A stretch of DNA of 64,000 nucleotides from Mesocentrotus franciscanus (Eukaryota > Echinodermata > Echinoidea > Camarodonta > Strongylocentrotidae): NCBI GenBank assembly GCA_037976565.1, contig CP137666.1:372001-436000 (forward strand). Reading direction: 5' to 3'. Shown piece by piece: positions 12,386 to 23,066 of the stretch. Made by a program: the position numbers and the translations under genes. Each line of letters starts with the position of its first letter. The first letter of the stretch is position 1. The notes below the pieces were generated by a model that searched no databases, was not told where the DNA came from, and saw only the letters and a list, made by a program, of their open reading frames with translations.

Positions 12386-15300
12386 TGGATTTATATAGCG
12401 CCTTTTCCAAAGGATATAAGGCGCTGTCTCTTAGTCTATTAACAATTTAAGAAGAGTTGTACAGGTATGTTTTAAGTTGTTTTTTGAAGAAATCTAGTGA
12501 AGTGAAGTACTATTTCTTAAGAACGAGGGGAGTTTGTTCCAGAGACGTGGGGCTAAGGACTGAAATGTTTTGAAACCAGCCTGTTTACGGGATTTGGGAA
12601 TGACTAAGGAAGGAGCTGATGAAGGCCCATAGAGAATATGATGTCAATATCTTCTATTCATTTACCCTACTATGCAGACAAATAATATAAATAGTAGTAC
12701 ATGAAAGAAATAAAATCTTTCTCGCTTATTTTGAATTTTCTTATATTTTTAAAAATCCGAAACGTCTATCAACACAGTCAGAATCAATAGATGATTCACA
12801 ATGAAGTAGAAAGCAGCGAATATAAGGTAATGTTCAAATTGAGTTGCTTTTAAGAGGTTTCCTGTTGGCATTCAGGGTTTCCCGATTCTCCCAAAAATGA
12901 TGCTGACAATCTTTGATGGAAAGTGAATACAGAATAATCGGAATTGTCCAACAGCTTTGTTAAATCTAAAAATTGTCATGACATCGCCGTCTTTAGAAAT
13001 ACAATGAACTATTCCGGGTTAATTTTTCCTTCTTTATATAATTGATATGTACTACAAATATACAGCATTTTGATAAAGTAGGGAAAAGTAAGCGAGTTCC
13101 CTGCATTGTAGCTCCCGTGATAACCATTATAATATATAATATATAATATTTTTGTTAGGCGCCAAATCCACTTGAAATCAAATGCTCATGCAAGGCGCAC
13201 TAGTAAAAAAGATGAAACTACAGAACACCGATCGTATGTCAATGAAGAAAGACAATCTTATGAGATTTTAAAAAAGGACTTATTATGCTGAATTCAAAAT
13301 GTTTGTAAATTTGATGCACCAAAGAGTTAAATATGGAATATAAAGTTGGTTTATTAGCTATAACGTCAATTGAAACAAGTTAGATTATTATTGTTCTCAA
13401 ACGGACTAACGTCCATCTTACCTTGCCACCCAATGTTTTTCCTATTACCCTCTCACCATCGGCGAATGAAAGAAGTGACTTGCATGAGGGTCGACTAGGG
13501 CATCGTACTTCGGGATAATGTCGGCAGACCACTTATATCTGACTTTCTCTACATGGATACAATCTAACACAAATCCTTGTTCCATGTCTCGTAGCTTAGC
13601 GGCTGATGGGTCTGGTTGGATGCCGCGACGGATATGATCGTGATGCCAGAGAGGAGAATGAGAGATAACGTGGTGGTGCATCATCATCGATCTGCACCTG
13701 TTACAGAATAGAGGTGGCAATGGATAATGTATATGGAACTATTGTCTTGTGATGATTATGACCTTCCAGCTTCTGAACTCTCTCTCTCTCTCTCTCTCTG
13801 TATAGGCCTTTATACAGTCAAACCTGTCTATAGTGACCGCCCAAGGGAAACACAAATAGTGATCTTTGTAGACAGGTGGTCTTTGTAGGCAGGTTCCTTT
13901 ATTACACGTTTCAATGAGAAATCATTTTCAAGGGAAACAAAAAATGTGGTCTTTGTAGACAGGTGGTCACTAAAGCAGGTTTGACTGTATATATATATCT
14001 TCATCTCTTATTTTCTATTTTAGCCTGACATAATGAATCTCTGTGTACATTCGATCTGGTAAAAAGTAAAAAACAACATCACGATTTTGATTTGATTTGA
14101 TTGATTTATTCTCCGAATTCACAATAAAAACATTATATATTATACAGAACATTTACAACATAATACAAATAAACATTTAAACAAACATATATAATGAAAA
14201 AAGAAAAGAAGAAGAAAATAGTGAAGTCGGAAGGACACCCAGTTCAGTCAAGCTATTGAGACAAGCCTGTTCTTCCATGGGGTCCAAGACGATTGTTATA
14301 ATATTAAATATATATTGTGTACACTGCAAAAACCAGAGTGTTCAATTTAACACCAAGGGTGTTAAATTTAACACTTTCTTGGTATCTATATCGTGCAACT
14401 CCTCTGGTGTTACTTAACACCATTTTCTGGAATTAGATAATTTCAATTCCACTTTTGGTGTTAATATTTGACAACTCCTACTGGTGTAGATTAACACCAA
14501 TATCTGGAATCATAACAAATTCAATTCCACTTTTGGTGTTTATATTCTTGTTGATCCATTAGAGATTTTTCTATGTATGTCTAATGGTCCCACATTCCAT
14601 ATTCCCTATTATCGACCATTATCGACCAGGGTAGAGGAACCAGTGGTAAACTGATAATTCATAATCGATGTTGGCAACTGTCCACCAATAGGTATACTCT
14701 AATCTCCATTGCATTAACTCCATCACATAGATCATTTGAAGTAAATTCAAGATTAACATGTATGTGGTACAGGCTGGTACACATATATATATAATAAACA
14801 TGCATGTTGTTTCTTGGTTAGTAATCATATAATCAATATATCTATTGCTAAAACGTTAATATAATTGTAACAAGATCGGACATATAATCTATTTGTCAAT
14901 AATTGCCAAAGGAAAATACAAATCACAAAATTGATGTGCATTGTCATAATTTGCTTAACAAATCATGATAAATGTATTTTTCTGTGAACACGTGTAAAGT
15001 AATCATTAAGCGCGCGTACACTTTGTGAAAACTTATTCGACCAATCAACCGCCTTAAACGAAACCACGTGATGATACTTTCAACACCAAGCATAAAACAA
15101 CACCATGTTACTTAACACCCAGTAATTATTAATGCATGCTTAAATCTGACCGGTGTTAAAAATAACACCAATGGTGTCAAAAAAATTCAATACCATACTG
15201 GTGTTAGAAATTTAACACCCTGGTTTTTGCAGTGTAGTGAGGAACACGTGACTAAAAACAATATATATATATCCTCAATCCTATTAACAGCTTACATGAG

Positions 15301-15859
15301 ATCAGGGACGAAGGCAATTTGCCTTTTTGAAAATACTTTAAGACTATACATGGGAGTTTTAGATTATCATGTCACCATTTGAGATGCCGAATATAAACGC
15401 AGTCTGTCTCGTTTCATGACCCAACTAGTTGATCTATACTGAATTATTATATTCTTTTTCCGTTAAATGAAATATAGATCTGAAAACTATGTCATTTTTT
15501 AAAGCGTTTTATTCGAACAGTTAGTAGTCCAACAGGCCTTAACAAAATAATTTAGTTTATACAAAAGTTCGTTCATTTTAATCAGTATGTAGGAGTTGCA
15601 TGCTACACACAGTCTTTTCCGAAGGATGTTCTATTCGTATACAAACATAGCTTTAAATAGAATCAGATGTATCAATATATAACTTACCTTGTGCTTGGTC
15701 CACCCTTTCCCCTGAAATGTCCCTTGACTTAATGAAATTTCGAAGTGTAGATGAATCTTACAATCTTGAGAAGTTTACTTCTTGGCCCGAATATTTATAT
15801 CCTTTATCTACTACTTTTCTTCGCACTCGGGTAAAGATACTTTCCCTCTTAACCAACAT
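7902..15859 (-). CDS. Two-module DUF4542-like gene (unnamed), four exons predicted
   Basis: Predicted segments are 15859-15762, 13697-13422, 8645-8457 and 8096-7902. Phases agree if one base is added to the G run at 13450-13448. Module 1 has MEQGFVLDCIHVE, then PKYDALVDPHASHFF. Module 2, built from exons 3 and 4, has ENDFVVDSV, then NSYDALSDKHASGYF. Both resemble the FLLDCIA..PGYNAQKDKH core of the neighbouring C17orf98-like gene, whose start is only 295 bases from this gene's stop, on the same strand. The linker is rich in Ser, Arg and Pro, and the tail ends RKRSVTW. I do not recognise a named orthologue, and the function is unknown. The first exon and start Met are the weakest parts: the frame is open back to 16030. 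Confidence 0.5.
8457..8645 (-). CDS. Exon 3 of two-module DUF4542-like gene
   Basis: The 63-codon exon lies between an ATATCAG acceptor and a GTATTT donor, with phase 0 at both ends. It encodes a Ser/Arg-rich linker (SARRRTPRSQSEG) and ENDFVVDSVCSTNQ, the first half of module 2. Confidence 0.6.
8700..8960. repeat. G-run / C-run flanked low-complexity segment
   Basis: A ten-G run (8711-8720) and an eleven-C run (8881-8891) sit 160 bases apart in GC-rich flanks, with GGGGCAACTGCCCC just left of the C run. This resembles a degraded foldback element. Short frames here are not coding. Confidence 0.4.
8918..9245. repeat. AAT/GAT trinucleotide microsatellite
   Basis: An interrupted (AAT)n passes into nearly pure (GAT)n at 9135-9233. 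It gives spurious Met/Ile frames on one strand and His/Tyr frames on the other. It lies in intron 2 of the two-module gene. Confidence 0.95.
9250..11090. other. Intron sequence of the two-module gene, no gene seen
   Basis: This is part of the predicted 4.8-kb intron. Short frames at 9700-9987 and 10658-10924 lack motifs. Short poly-C and poly-T runs are present. Confidence 0.45.
11130..11270 (+). mobile_element. Decayed LINE, C-terminal reverse-transcriptase ORF remnant
   Basis: The plus strand reads DFAHAGPSSWNALPRE, then VEVFKNNLKS with stops and frame breaks. AGP-WN-LP followed by FK--LK is the usual tail of CR1/Jockey-type ORF2 proteins. It is a short fragment. Confidence 0.55.
12050..12320. 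repeat. Two (CT)n microsatellites
   Basis: Pure CT runs occur at about 12051-12076 and 12291-12317 in the large intron. Confidence 0.9.
12342..12640. mobile_element. Probable SINE/LINE-tail repeat in reverse orientation
   Basis: The segment starts with an (ATA)n run, followed by TTATATAGCGCCTTTTCC and AAGGCGCTGT. This is the reverse complement of the GCGCTATATAA-(TTA)n tails common in aquatic animal retroposons; related tails are near 31823-31897 and 52630-52690. It continues with GAGTTTGTTCCAGAGACG. The family is not identified. Confidence 0.45.
13422..13697 (-). CDS. Exon 2 of two-module DUF4542-like gene, with apparent frameshift
   Basis: The acceptor is TCTGTAACAG before 13697. The frame encodes IQPDPSAAKLRDMEQGFVLD, IHVEKVRYKWSADIIPKYDA and HASHFFHSPMVRG, then meets TAA. 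With one extra G at 13450-13448 it continues as VIGKTLGGK to a strong GTAAGA donor, matching the family's LRKT segment and giving the phase needed by exon 3. Without the correction, a GTGAGA donor directly after PM is the alternative exon end. Confidence 0.55.
13811..13991. mobile_element. Small inverted-repeat transposon, TA-flanked (Tc1/mariner-like MITE)
   Basis: Termini TATACAGTCAAACCTG and CAGGTTTGACTGTATA pair over about 29 bases with GTGACC inside. The body is about 180 bp with two GACAGGTGGTC words. TA dinucleotides at both ends suit a Tc1/mariner-type target. It is non-coding. Confidence 0.7.
14085..14225. repeat. Reverse-oriented retroposon tail-like segment
   Basis: A TTTGATTTGATTTGATTG run is followed by an A/T-rich stretch. 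Similar tail-like words occur near 6038, 19950, 41458 and 63812. They are probably short 3' ends of LINE copies, and the evidence is weak. Confidence 0.35.
14321..15235. mobile_element. DNA transposon with ACACTGCAAAAACCAG termini
   Basis: The left end ACACTGCAAAAACCAG pairs exactly with the right end CTGGTTTTTGCAGTGT. The outer parts hold many GGTGTTAA/TTAACACC words in both directions, so the element is a nested set of small palindromes. CACTG ends recall animal CACTA/Chapaev-type elements, but I could not define a target duplication. There is no transposase frame. Confidence 0.7.
15762..15859 (-). CDS. Possible exon 1 of two-module DUF4542-like gene
   Basis: The frame MLVKRESIFTRVRRKV to NFSRL ends at a GTAAGA donor (15761-15756) in phase 2, the phase that exon 2 needs. 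A longer start at 16030 in the same frame is possible. There is no homology to support it, only splice phase and position. Confidence 0.35.
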
Positions 15860-16929
15860 CTTAAAATGAAGCGTAAATAATACTACTCTCATGGTTTCTC
15901 TCTTCTCTCTCTTGTCTAAAGTAAATATTTTCAGAGTAACCTTGTTTGTTAAGTTACTATTGGATGACACTTTGACTATCACGTGATATCCAGCTATGTT
16001 TTTATTGGTGTTCGAACTATTTAGTATCATCCAATAGGATTATTTGGTCGTATAGAAAGACAGCCATACCGTCGTTCCACACTTTAAAACATGTCAGGCT
16101 ATACGTCGACTTAGTGACTGCATCAGCGTCGAGGGCAAGGGGAGTTGGGAAGGGGGAGCATACTAGCCGGTGGTGATCCATATATTAAATTCATTTAAAA
16201 TATTATTGATTAAAATCCAAACATATAGGATCATTTGCATTTTTTTTTAAATTAATAACATTAGATAACAAATTTCAAAATTATAGTGTAACATAGATAA
16301 TTGAGTGAAAGAGTAAAGATGACAATAACCAGGAATGAAACAAATTAACATACTACTGCATGTCTCTTCTGGAATATAATACAGGGATGAAAATAAACTA
16401 AATTACTCGTAATACTTTTTACAACTTTTTTTTTCAAATAAAAAGGAAAAAAAATACATGATAGTAAAACAATATACATGTAAAATATATATTATATGTT
16501 TTATGTTTACGAACCCCTCCCCACGAGATGACCCCGACAATACGACCCTATTCCAAATCCAACCTCGGGGGAGACAGTGAGCATGAGATGACAACAAATA
16601 ATGCTTTTTACAATACTTAATTTCAGCGAGATTAATAATGTGGTAACAAACAACAACAACAACAAAAAACAAAAAATAAAACAATCAATAATCTACTAAT
16701 CTAATATATGGTAGTATCCCTATCTGATAATAGACTTAATATTGCAAAGTCAAAATATATTAATAGTACATTGTATAAAGATAAACAGCAATGTAATTGA
16801 AAAAGGTAAGAAATTACGAGGTCAAACAACAAGACTTGAACTTTATATATATATTCATTTTTATTATTTATTTATTTTTATTTTTTACGGGGGTAGGGGG
16901 GTGTTATGTGTATTTGCATGTAGATTTAT

Positions 16930-17190
16930 TATTCTATTCGTTTGTCGAACATTTCGCTATTGTGTACGTTGGTTTCGTCATTAGACATCATTAGTTTAAA
17001 TTTCTCATCGTCGTTTAGGTTTTGAAAGTCCGGTATACTATGTTGTTAAGTTTAGAGTATATTTTAAATCTGGGATCTTTTAAGTATAGGTATAATTTGT
17101 AAGGAAGTGTATTTCATTCTCTATGTCAGTTTTGCAAAGGGGGCATATCCTATTTATTAGAGTGAACCGGTAACATTGTTGAAGGTTGAT
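16930..17190 (-). mobile_element. Decayed LINE ORF2 C-terminal fragment
   Basis: The minus strand reads RICPLCKTDIENEIHFL, then (after stops and a frame change) IPDFQNLNDDEKFKLMMSN. A CPLC-K..IE-E-HFL zinc-knuckle-like word followed by EKF--LMS is typical of the end of LINE ORF2 proteins. It is interrupted and non-functional. Confidence 0.65.
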
Positions 17191-17199
17191 GAAAAAATG

Positions 17200-18100
17200 C
17201 GGAATTTTTGTATGAAAAGTTACTTATTATATTTGGATGGTTGCATTTTTCTTTTCTCTCAGCGATCCAATATTCCTTTTACTATACTAACCCTCTAATA
17301 TGCCAAAAATCCTGAACAAATTATCAAACCACTGTGCAGCACCCTATAACAGTAAATTCTCCCAACCAATTTTTGAATTTTCCCAACCGTTTTTCCATGA
17401 TAATAAGACATAAAACAGGCTTTTTAAAATCTTTCAACTCAAAAAATGTTTGGAATGGTATATAGAGCGAATTTATTGCTTTGTGACGATTAACATTCAC
17501 CTAAAATGTAATTAAATTATAATGATATAGTTGGGAGAATTAAGGATTCAATCAGATAAGTATTCCCAATTTTTATCATTAATAATGGTTCATTTCACTT
17601 AAACCTTCAGATTATCTTTCATTGTACATCTAGCATTGAAGTCACTACCTTAGCACCATTTTCTCCCATCTGAACAATGTTCCCCATACCCTTTAATGTT
17701 ATTTTCGTGTACCGACCTTCCTCAATCATGAGGTTACTATTGCTTATTCTGATATTCGTGTATGAAGCTATATGTGATTTGTCAATATCGAGTAAAAAAT
17801 AGTTTTCCAATTTGTATTTTGTTTAAAGGATTCTATATGTTTTTAATTTTGTAGAGTATTCAGTATTATTTTTATTTGATTGACTGTCTTTCCAGACTTT
17901 TATATATACCTATCTTGTAAATTTTAAAGAAAATGTATTATGGTTTTGCCAGATGTGAGAGAAACCTAATGAGTTTTAAAAGGATTTCATCTTTTTTGCA
18001 ATATTTTGATGCACATGATTTTGCCCTCAACGTAAGCTTGCTCGCAGCTCTACTATGCTTTTTTTAGGAGTTTATCATGTGATGCCAGCAGCAAACAACA
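17200..18100. other. AT-rich intergenic stretch
   Basis: No convincing gene is visible. The segment 17619-17810 on the minus strand is open but motif-free. It may include the older, upstream part of the LINE fragment at 16930-17190. Confidence 0.4.
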
Positions 18101-18108
18101 GCTTTTAA

Positions 18109-18652
18109 AGATAGATACTATGTCCCTTTTGCAGTCAACATCAAATTCTGTAGAACTTTGCAGGAATTATGAATATGTCATGTTTTGTATGTCCTATTTG
18201 TGAAATTTAAACGTTAGCAGTGTCCTAATATTCAAATTATGCAGGGAAACCCGTTTACTTTCTAGACTTCCCTGTCAGACACTATATTGAGTGACTGACT
18301 GACATATTTTTTTCTTTGGTAATAACATACATAAAATGAGCTGTACCAGGTACATGAGCATCATTCTGTGTACATAACCCACTACTCGTAATCGCCAAAA
18401 TTAAACGGATTGAATCTTTGTGCAGCACAAAACGTACGACCATTCGGTACAAGGGTCTGAAAATCAGGCTATTACTTAAGTGATTGCAATCACTTATGTC
18501 GATTCGACAACTAATGGTCGTTATTTTCCCACAAAAAGCAATTTTCAAACCCTTTCGTTTTGAGGAAAGTTCTAAATAGGTATTGTCTTCCAAATGCCGT
18601 TGGAATTGAACCTTTTCATTTTTTTTTAACTTGCAAATGGGACATAGTACCT
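18109..18652. mobile_element. TTAA-flanked MITE, family A (reverse copy)
   Basis: It is bounded by TTAA at 18105-18108 and 18653-18656. The ends carry ACTATGTCCC and GGGACATAGTACCT. It matches the copy at 51765-52293 in the same orientation and those at 30760 and 42316 in the opposite one. The minus-strand frame at 18282-18593 is an accident of the repeat. Confidence 0.85.
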
Positions 18653-18659
18653 TTAATGC

Positions 18660-19740
18660 TGTTAGTGCGAGAGGGAATCGTCCGGTTTCCGCTATAGGAT
18701 GGCGTTATTCATCGCTGATCTGTTCAATAGTGCCAATAGAGAGCTTTGAAAAATGTCAGTTGTATAACAAAAAATAGGGATTCGGGTAGTAATGTTTTGA
18801 AGCATTTTTCTAATTCTTTTGTATCATTTATCAAGTATTCAAGCCCCCATATTTCAGAATTATAAAGAAGGATTGGTTTTATACACGTTTCCTGTAGCAG
18901 CACCTAGCCTTCCTCCTGTCTGGTAAGATACATGCAGAGGGATGGATTGAAGACAGAGGTCGACACAATAAACAAAGGATACGTATGACTTTTCATGACT
19001 TTTTCATCACCAGGCGCGTATCACATAATTTTATGGTGGCCCAGAAGGGACATCGCGAATCATGAACTTTGTTGTGAAATTCGCGACAAAATATGCGACG
19101 ATATTTTGTTGCGTTTAAGGGTATCGAAAAATAAGAAAACAAATCTGGAAAAGGGGTATCAAATATAATTTATACGCGGAAAGGGTATGAGATCTGAGGT
19201 TCCGTGATAGAATTTGAAAATCCCGAATAAATACATGATAAAAAAAAGATAACCGCGGGGATAAGGCCAGGGGAAAGAAATCAGGTTTCCTTTCTTTGAC
19301 TTTTCTTTGACAGTATATAGGGCACGGCTTCCCTAAGTCCCGACCGCGGGGCATGTCAATGATCCGGACCGCTGCATGGGGAGGGTCTTTTTTCCCGCTT
19401 TTTTTAAACTACTCTAAAAGGGCCGGGGGGCAGAATTTCACCCGGCCCCTATCTTTTTTGTACCAAATGTATATAATTTCGACCAAAGGGTACTGTGAAT
19501 ACTGCGTATAGTGTCAAAAGTCGCCGCGCTGCCAAAATGAACATTATTACGTATACATCACAAGGCAGAATCGTCACTTCGATCACTGATATGTGAACAG
19601 CTAACTTCATTCAAAAGCCATTTTAGATATAGATATGAAATTTCATGGACTTCTTCTTTATGAGATACTCTATATCAATATGCCAAGTTTAATACTTTTT
19701 TTGTCATTCAATGGCCGAGAGTCCAAGGGGGATAACCTCC
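18660..19740. other. Intergenic stretch without recognised gene
   Basis: It contains moderately GC-rich patches (19245-19450) and no open frame with motifs. Confidence 0.4.
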
Positions 19741-19745
19741 CCCTC

Positions 19746-19930
19746 CAGGGGCGGATCCAGCCGGCGGCAAAAAAATTTTGGCACCCGAAAAAAATTTTCC
19801 CTCCGGGAAGGGTAATTTTTCCACCACCACCCCTTGGGCGCCAGAGGTAGTGAGCACAATTTTTTTTTTTGGGCCACCCGAAAAAAAAAATTCCCAGTAC
19901 GGGAAGGGTTATTTTTTGAACTGGTTTTGA
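19746..19930. mobile_element. Fragment of hAT-like MITE (CAGGGGCGGATCCAG family)
   Basis: It starts CAGGGGCGGATCCAGCCGG and continues with GGCACCCGAAAA and CCTTGGGCGCCAG. This is the same family as the complete copy at 59847-60123 with its 8-bp target duplication. The right end is lost or diverged. Confidence 0.65.
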
Positions 19931-20559
19931 TTGAGTTTTGGAAATACAAATTATTTGAATTGAATTGAATTTTCAGGGTTAAACTGTAACAATCCCCTAA
20001 TTAGATCAGATATAGACCTGAACACAAGCCTAATTTTCTTTAGTATAGGCCTACAAGTGCGATTACTGTACAATTTTAGGAGTAGGTTTTCTGAACATTT
20101 GCATCGTCTTGCAATCACTCCATGATTTTGTCCCATTAATGTTTAAGCAGCTTATTGCCGGAAATGAACAGTGCTAGCTTTCCCACTTATATATATTCCC
20201 TACACCAGAACTTCCACTTTTGACTGTCTTATATATATTAAGTGTGGAAGTTAAGGTACGTGTAAGGACACGAATGTATAATATCACAAACCTATTTTTA
20301 AGGAAATAATTGATTAAGTAAACTAAATTTGCCCATTGTTTCGGACCTCCGTTAGCCTCATGGAAATCAAACTGCATGGACCGTCAAAGAAAAGGTTTGA
20401 GAACCCCTTGTATATAGTATAGGGTATCATAAACTTCATAAGTATACTCTAGACTTGGATCCTTTTTGAGGGTGCTTTTCAAAAAGTGATTTACGCGGAT
20501 CATGTACAGTACTCAATGTGACACCCCCCTCCTCCTCCTCCTCCTCCACCCCCGCGGGT

Positions 20560-20691
20560 TCACCGATTCTGCTCGCTCAGCGTCAGATCAGAGAGATAGA
20601 GCTAGAGAGAGAGAAAGAGAAAGATCCATACAACACTAGAGGGCGTTTTCTTTACGGTACTCGGGTAGATTTGGTGACGTTATCGAGTAAG
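20560..20691 (+). promoter_or_regulatory. Possible non-coding first exon and promoter region of the dynein intermediate chain gene
   Basis: A GC-richer, CCT-repeat-bearing patch (20518-20560) is followed by a purine-rich segment ending GAGTAAG and a strong donor GTAAGG at 20692. No in-frame start leads into a gene here. The coding exon at 25987 begins with 12 untranslated bases behind an acceptor, so an upstream 5' UTR exon must exist and this is the best candidate seen. The 5' limit is arbitrary, and transcript data are lacking. Confidence 0.3.
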
Positions 20692-20998
20692 GTAAGGTAT
20701 TGTAATTCACTAATCGCTTCCTTTTACTCATAGATTTATTTAATTGTAAGGGTTTATTGATGAAGATATTTAATTCATGCACTTAATTAACTTATCATTT
20801 GATTAATGAAGTACATATCTTGTGTATTTTATTGTTGTTTACATGAAATATGTGAGACTGAGTGACTGTGCTGTGCATGTACGCTGGTTGGCTGTGACTT
20901 TTATTGTTGCGGATGTAGGCCTAGTGTAGTGGGCTGGGCCTGGGTGGACCGTGAGCTCTAAGACCAAGGCGCTAGCTGCAGCTGGGTACTCGTTTACT

Positions 20999-22821
20999 CA
21001 GGGAGGTGGAATTTTAGAAGGAGTGGAAACTCGAAGCTGTCCCTTTGAACCCATGCGTCATGCCGACACAACGCAGTGTTTTTTTAGATTATCAAATTAC
21101 TGCCTCGCGAGCGCACCAGCAGCACTCGTAAATCGAGCATCGCTGATGAGTGACAGCGCTAACCCGGAAGTCAGGTCGAGTGTAGCGTAGTGCAAACATG
21201 CAGGGCCAGGGCCTAGGAGGTGGGAGTTACAAATAAATAACCAGCAAGCTGGAACTTTGAAGAGTCCAACTCCGACTCCAAGTTCCACCTTGTTGTTATT
21301 ACTACCATCATCATTACAGCATTTTCATTACTGTTGTTGTTTTCTAGAGACTTGACCGACTGTATAATATATATTATTTGATTTTTGTATTTTTTCTTGT
21401 CAGGTAAACTCTAGGTCAAGACTAGACCGAAGATTTATGTCTCTTTCGTTCGTTAGCCTCTGATTTGGGTAGGGTCGGCTCCTCTCTTTAGAGACAGAAG
21501 CCGACCATAGCGACTGCATTGTAAACTACTGCTCGCATCCGAGCAGTAAACTTATGCCCAAAATACTACATTTTACCTTACCAGATTGACTGTATGATGC
21601 GTTTAAGAGTCTTTTTTCCGGATTTTCATCGCCGAAAATGATCTCCGTGTTGAAATTCTTGCAGCCGTATTTTAAACTGTTACTGTCAATGGATGACGTC
21701 ATCTTCCTTCCGTCGCAGTAACAGTTTAAAATACAGCTGCAAGAATTTCAACACGGAGCTCATTTTCGGCGATGAAAATCGGAAAAAGACCCTTAAACGC
21801 ATCATACAGTCAATCTGGTAAGTGGAACCGATGTAGTTTAGCCTAGGCCTAATTTACAATAATAAATGCATCGGATATGCATCGGGTAAAATGTAGTATT
21901 TTGGGAATAAGTTTACTGCTCGGACGCGAGTAGTAGTTTGCATTGCAGTCGCTATAGTCGGCTTCTGTCTCTAAAGAGAGGAGCCGACCCTACCCAAATC
22001 AGAGGCTAACGAACGAAAGAGACAGAAATCTTCGGTCTAGGTCAAGACAAGTTATTTACTCATTATACCTCCCGAATCAATAGGCACTCTCTGTGTTCCT
22101 GTAAATAACACTTTATCGATCGATGTGCACGAGAATATCTTTACTTCGGGTAGAAACCCGAGAATCTTTGGATTTTCGAAATTTGTGTGAATTAAAAAAA
22201 TCACCAAAAAAACAAGCAGGAACACATGCATGGGACTAAAACCAGTTGCAAGATTGAAGTCTGTTCTTTTCGATCGAAAATGAATCAATGTGCACTTTTT
22301 GTCGGAAGTTATAGGCATTCCATATCTCATATTTATGTATAACTTTCATAAAATAATCGTACTCCCATCGTATTATCGTTATTTCTTGACCGATTTCGCT
22401 GAAACAAAGACTCGAATACTGCTGGAAGAATACTTTTTGTTTAGAACCGTAATGCGCACGTGTAGAGTTAACCAGCGACCAGTGCGCAGCCATAAAGCGT
22501 TGATATAGCTTTTCGCGTATGTCTTTGCCTAAAAGGGCGATGAGCTGGGGAGGTGGGAGAACGCTTAAAAGTCGGCACGGAGCATGGAACCTCAAAGTGA
22601 GCAGAATGACCTTGCTCTCGCATTTGTTTACAAGTCAGCGCTGGAAAAGGGCTTACTCTTACGTAACCTTGCATAACCGTTAGCTCGGTGGCTTTGAAAT
22701 CGCTGTGTTTGACAGATTGATCATTGATATTTCCAGCCATTTGATTAGTTCTAATCCAACGAAAGATACCCTAGGGTATCGTCAATTCGAGTTTCCACTC
22801 CTTGCAACTCCCACCTCCCTG
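20999..22821. mobile_element. hAT-like element hosting a nested Mutator-like element
   Basis: The left end CAGGGAGGTGGAATTTTAGAAGG with AGGAGTGGAAACTCGA pairs with the right end TCGAGTTTCCACTCC..CCCACCTCCCTG. The flanks share GTTTACT (7 bases, or 8 with one mismatch). CAG..CTG ends and a target duplication of about 8 bp suggest hAT. A minus-strand frame at 22740-22468 starts MAGNINDQSVKHSDF near the right end. I do not recognise it as a transposase. Confidence 0.55.
21423..22039. mobile_element. Long-terminal-inverted-repeat (Mutator/foldback-like) element
   Basis: The two halves are near-complete inverted copies (arms of about 270 bp) from TAGACCGAAG..GTCTCTTTCG to its complement, with a short centre near 21690-21725. 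The flanking direct repeats are GGTCAAGAC at 21414-21422 and 22040-22048, a perfect 9-bp duplication. Long arms and 9-bp target duplications fit Mutator-like MITEs. The left arm lacks a segment present in the right arm (the GATGCATCGGATATGC region). Confidence 0.75.
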
Positions 22822-23066
22822 GTTTACTGCACACATAGCTGCATTACTAATACTATCCTGGCTGTGTATTAAAAGCTGTGCTATTGATTCTCAACATTTC
22901 AAACACCACTGTACAAAACTCAACTGATTTCACTAAAAATCCGTACTTTAGTGACAATTGATGACACCTAAATGGCAGTAAAATACAATTTTTTCAACTT
23001 ACCGATGACGATGTTAGAAAGAATAATTTTAAAATTCAAATTGTAACTGTGAGTCTACTGTCAAAC

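Noticed and set aside
15860..16030. Upstream extension of the two-module gene to a Met at 16030
   Set aside because: The frame is open but its sequence looks like non-coding AT-rich DNA. The nearer Met at 15859 was preferred without strong proof.
18282..18593. 103-codon minus-strand frame (also 51953-52192)
   Set aside because: Both lie inside copies of the family A MITE. The frame is broken in the other copies, so it is not a conserved gene.
20641..20655. CTAGAGGGCG as a CTCF-like site
   Set aside because: It is a single partial match to a vertebrate consensus and too weak to report as a regulatory site.
22236..22595. 119-codon minus-strand frame in the hAT-like element
   Set aside because: It overlaps another frame and no transposase motif is visible. 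Not supported as a gene.
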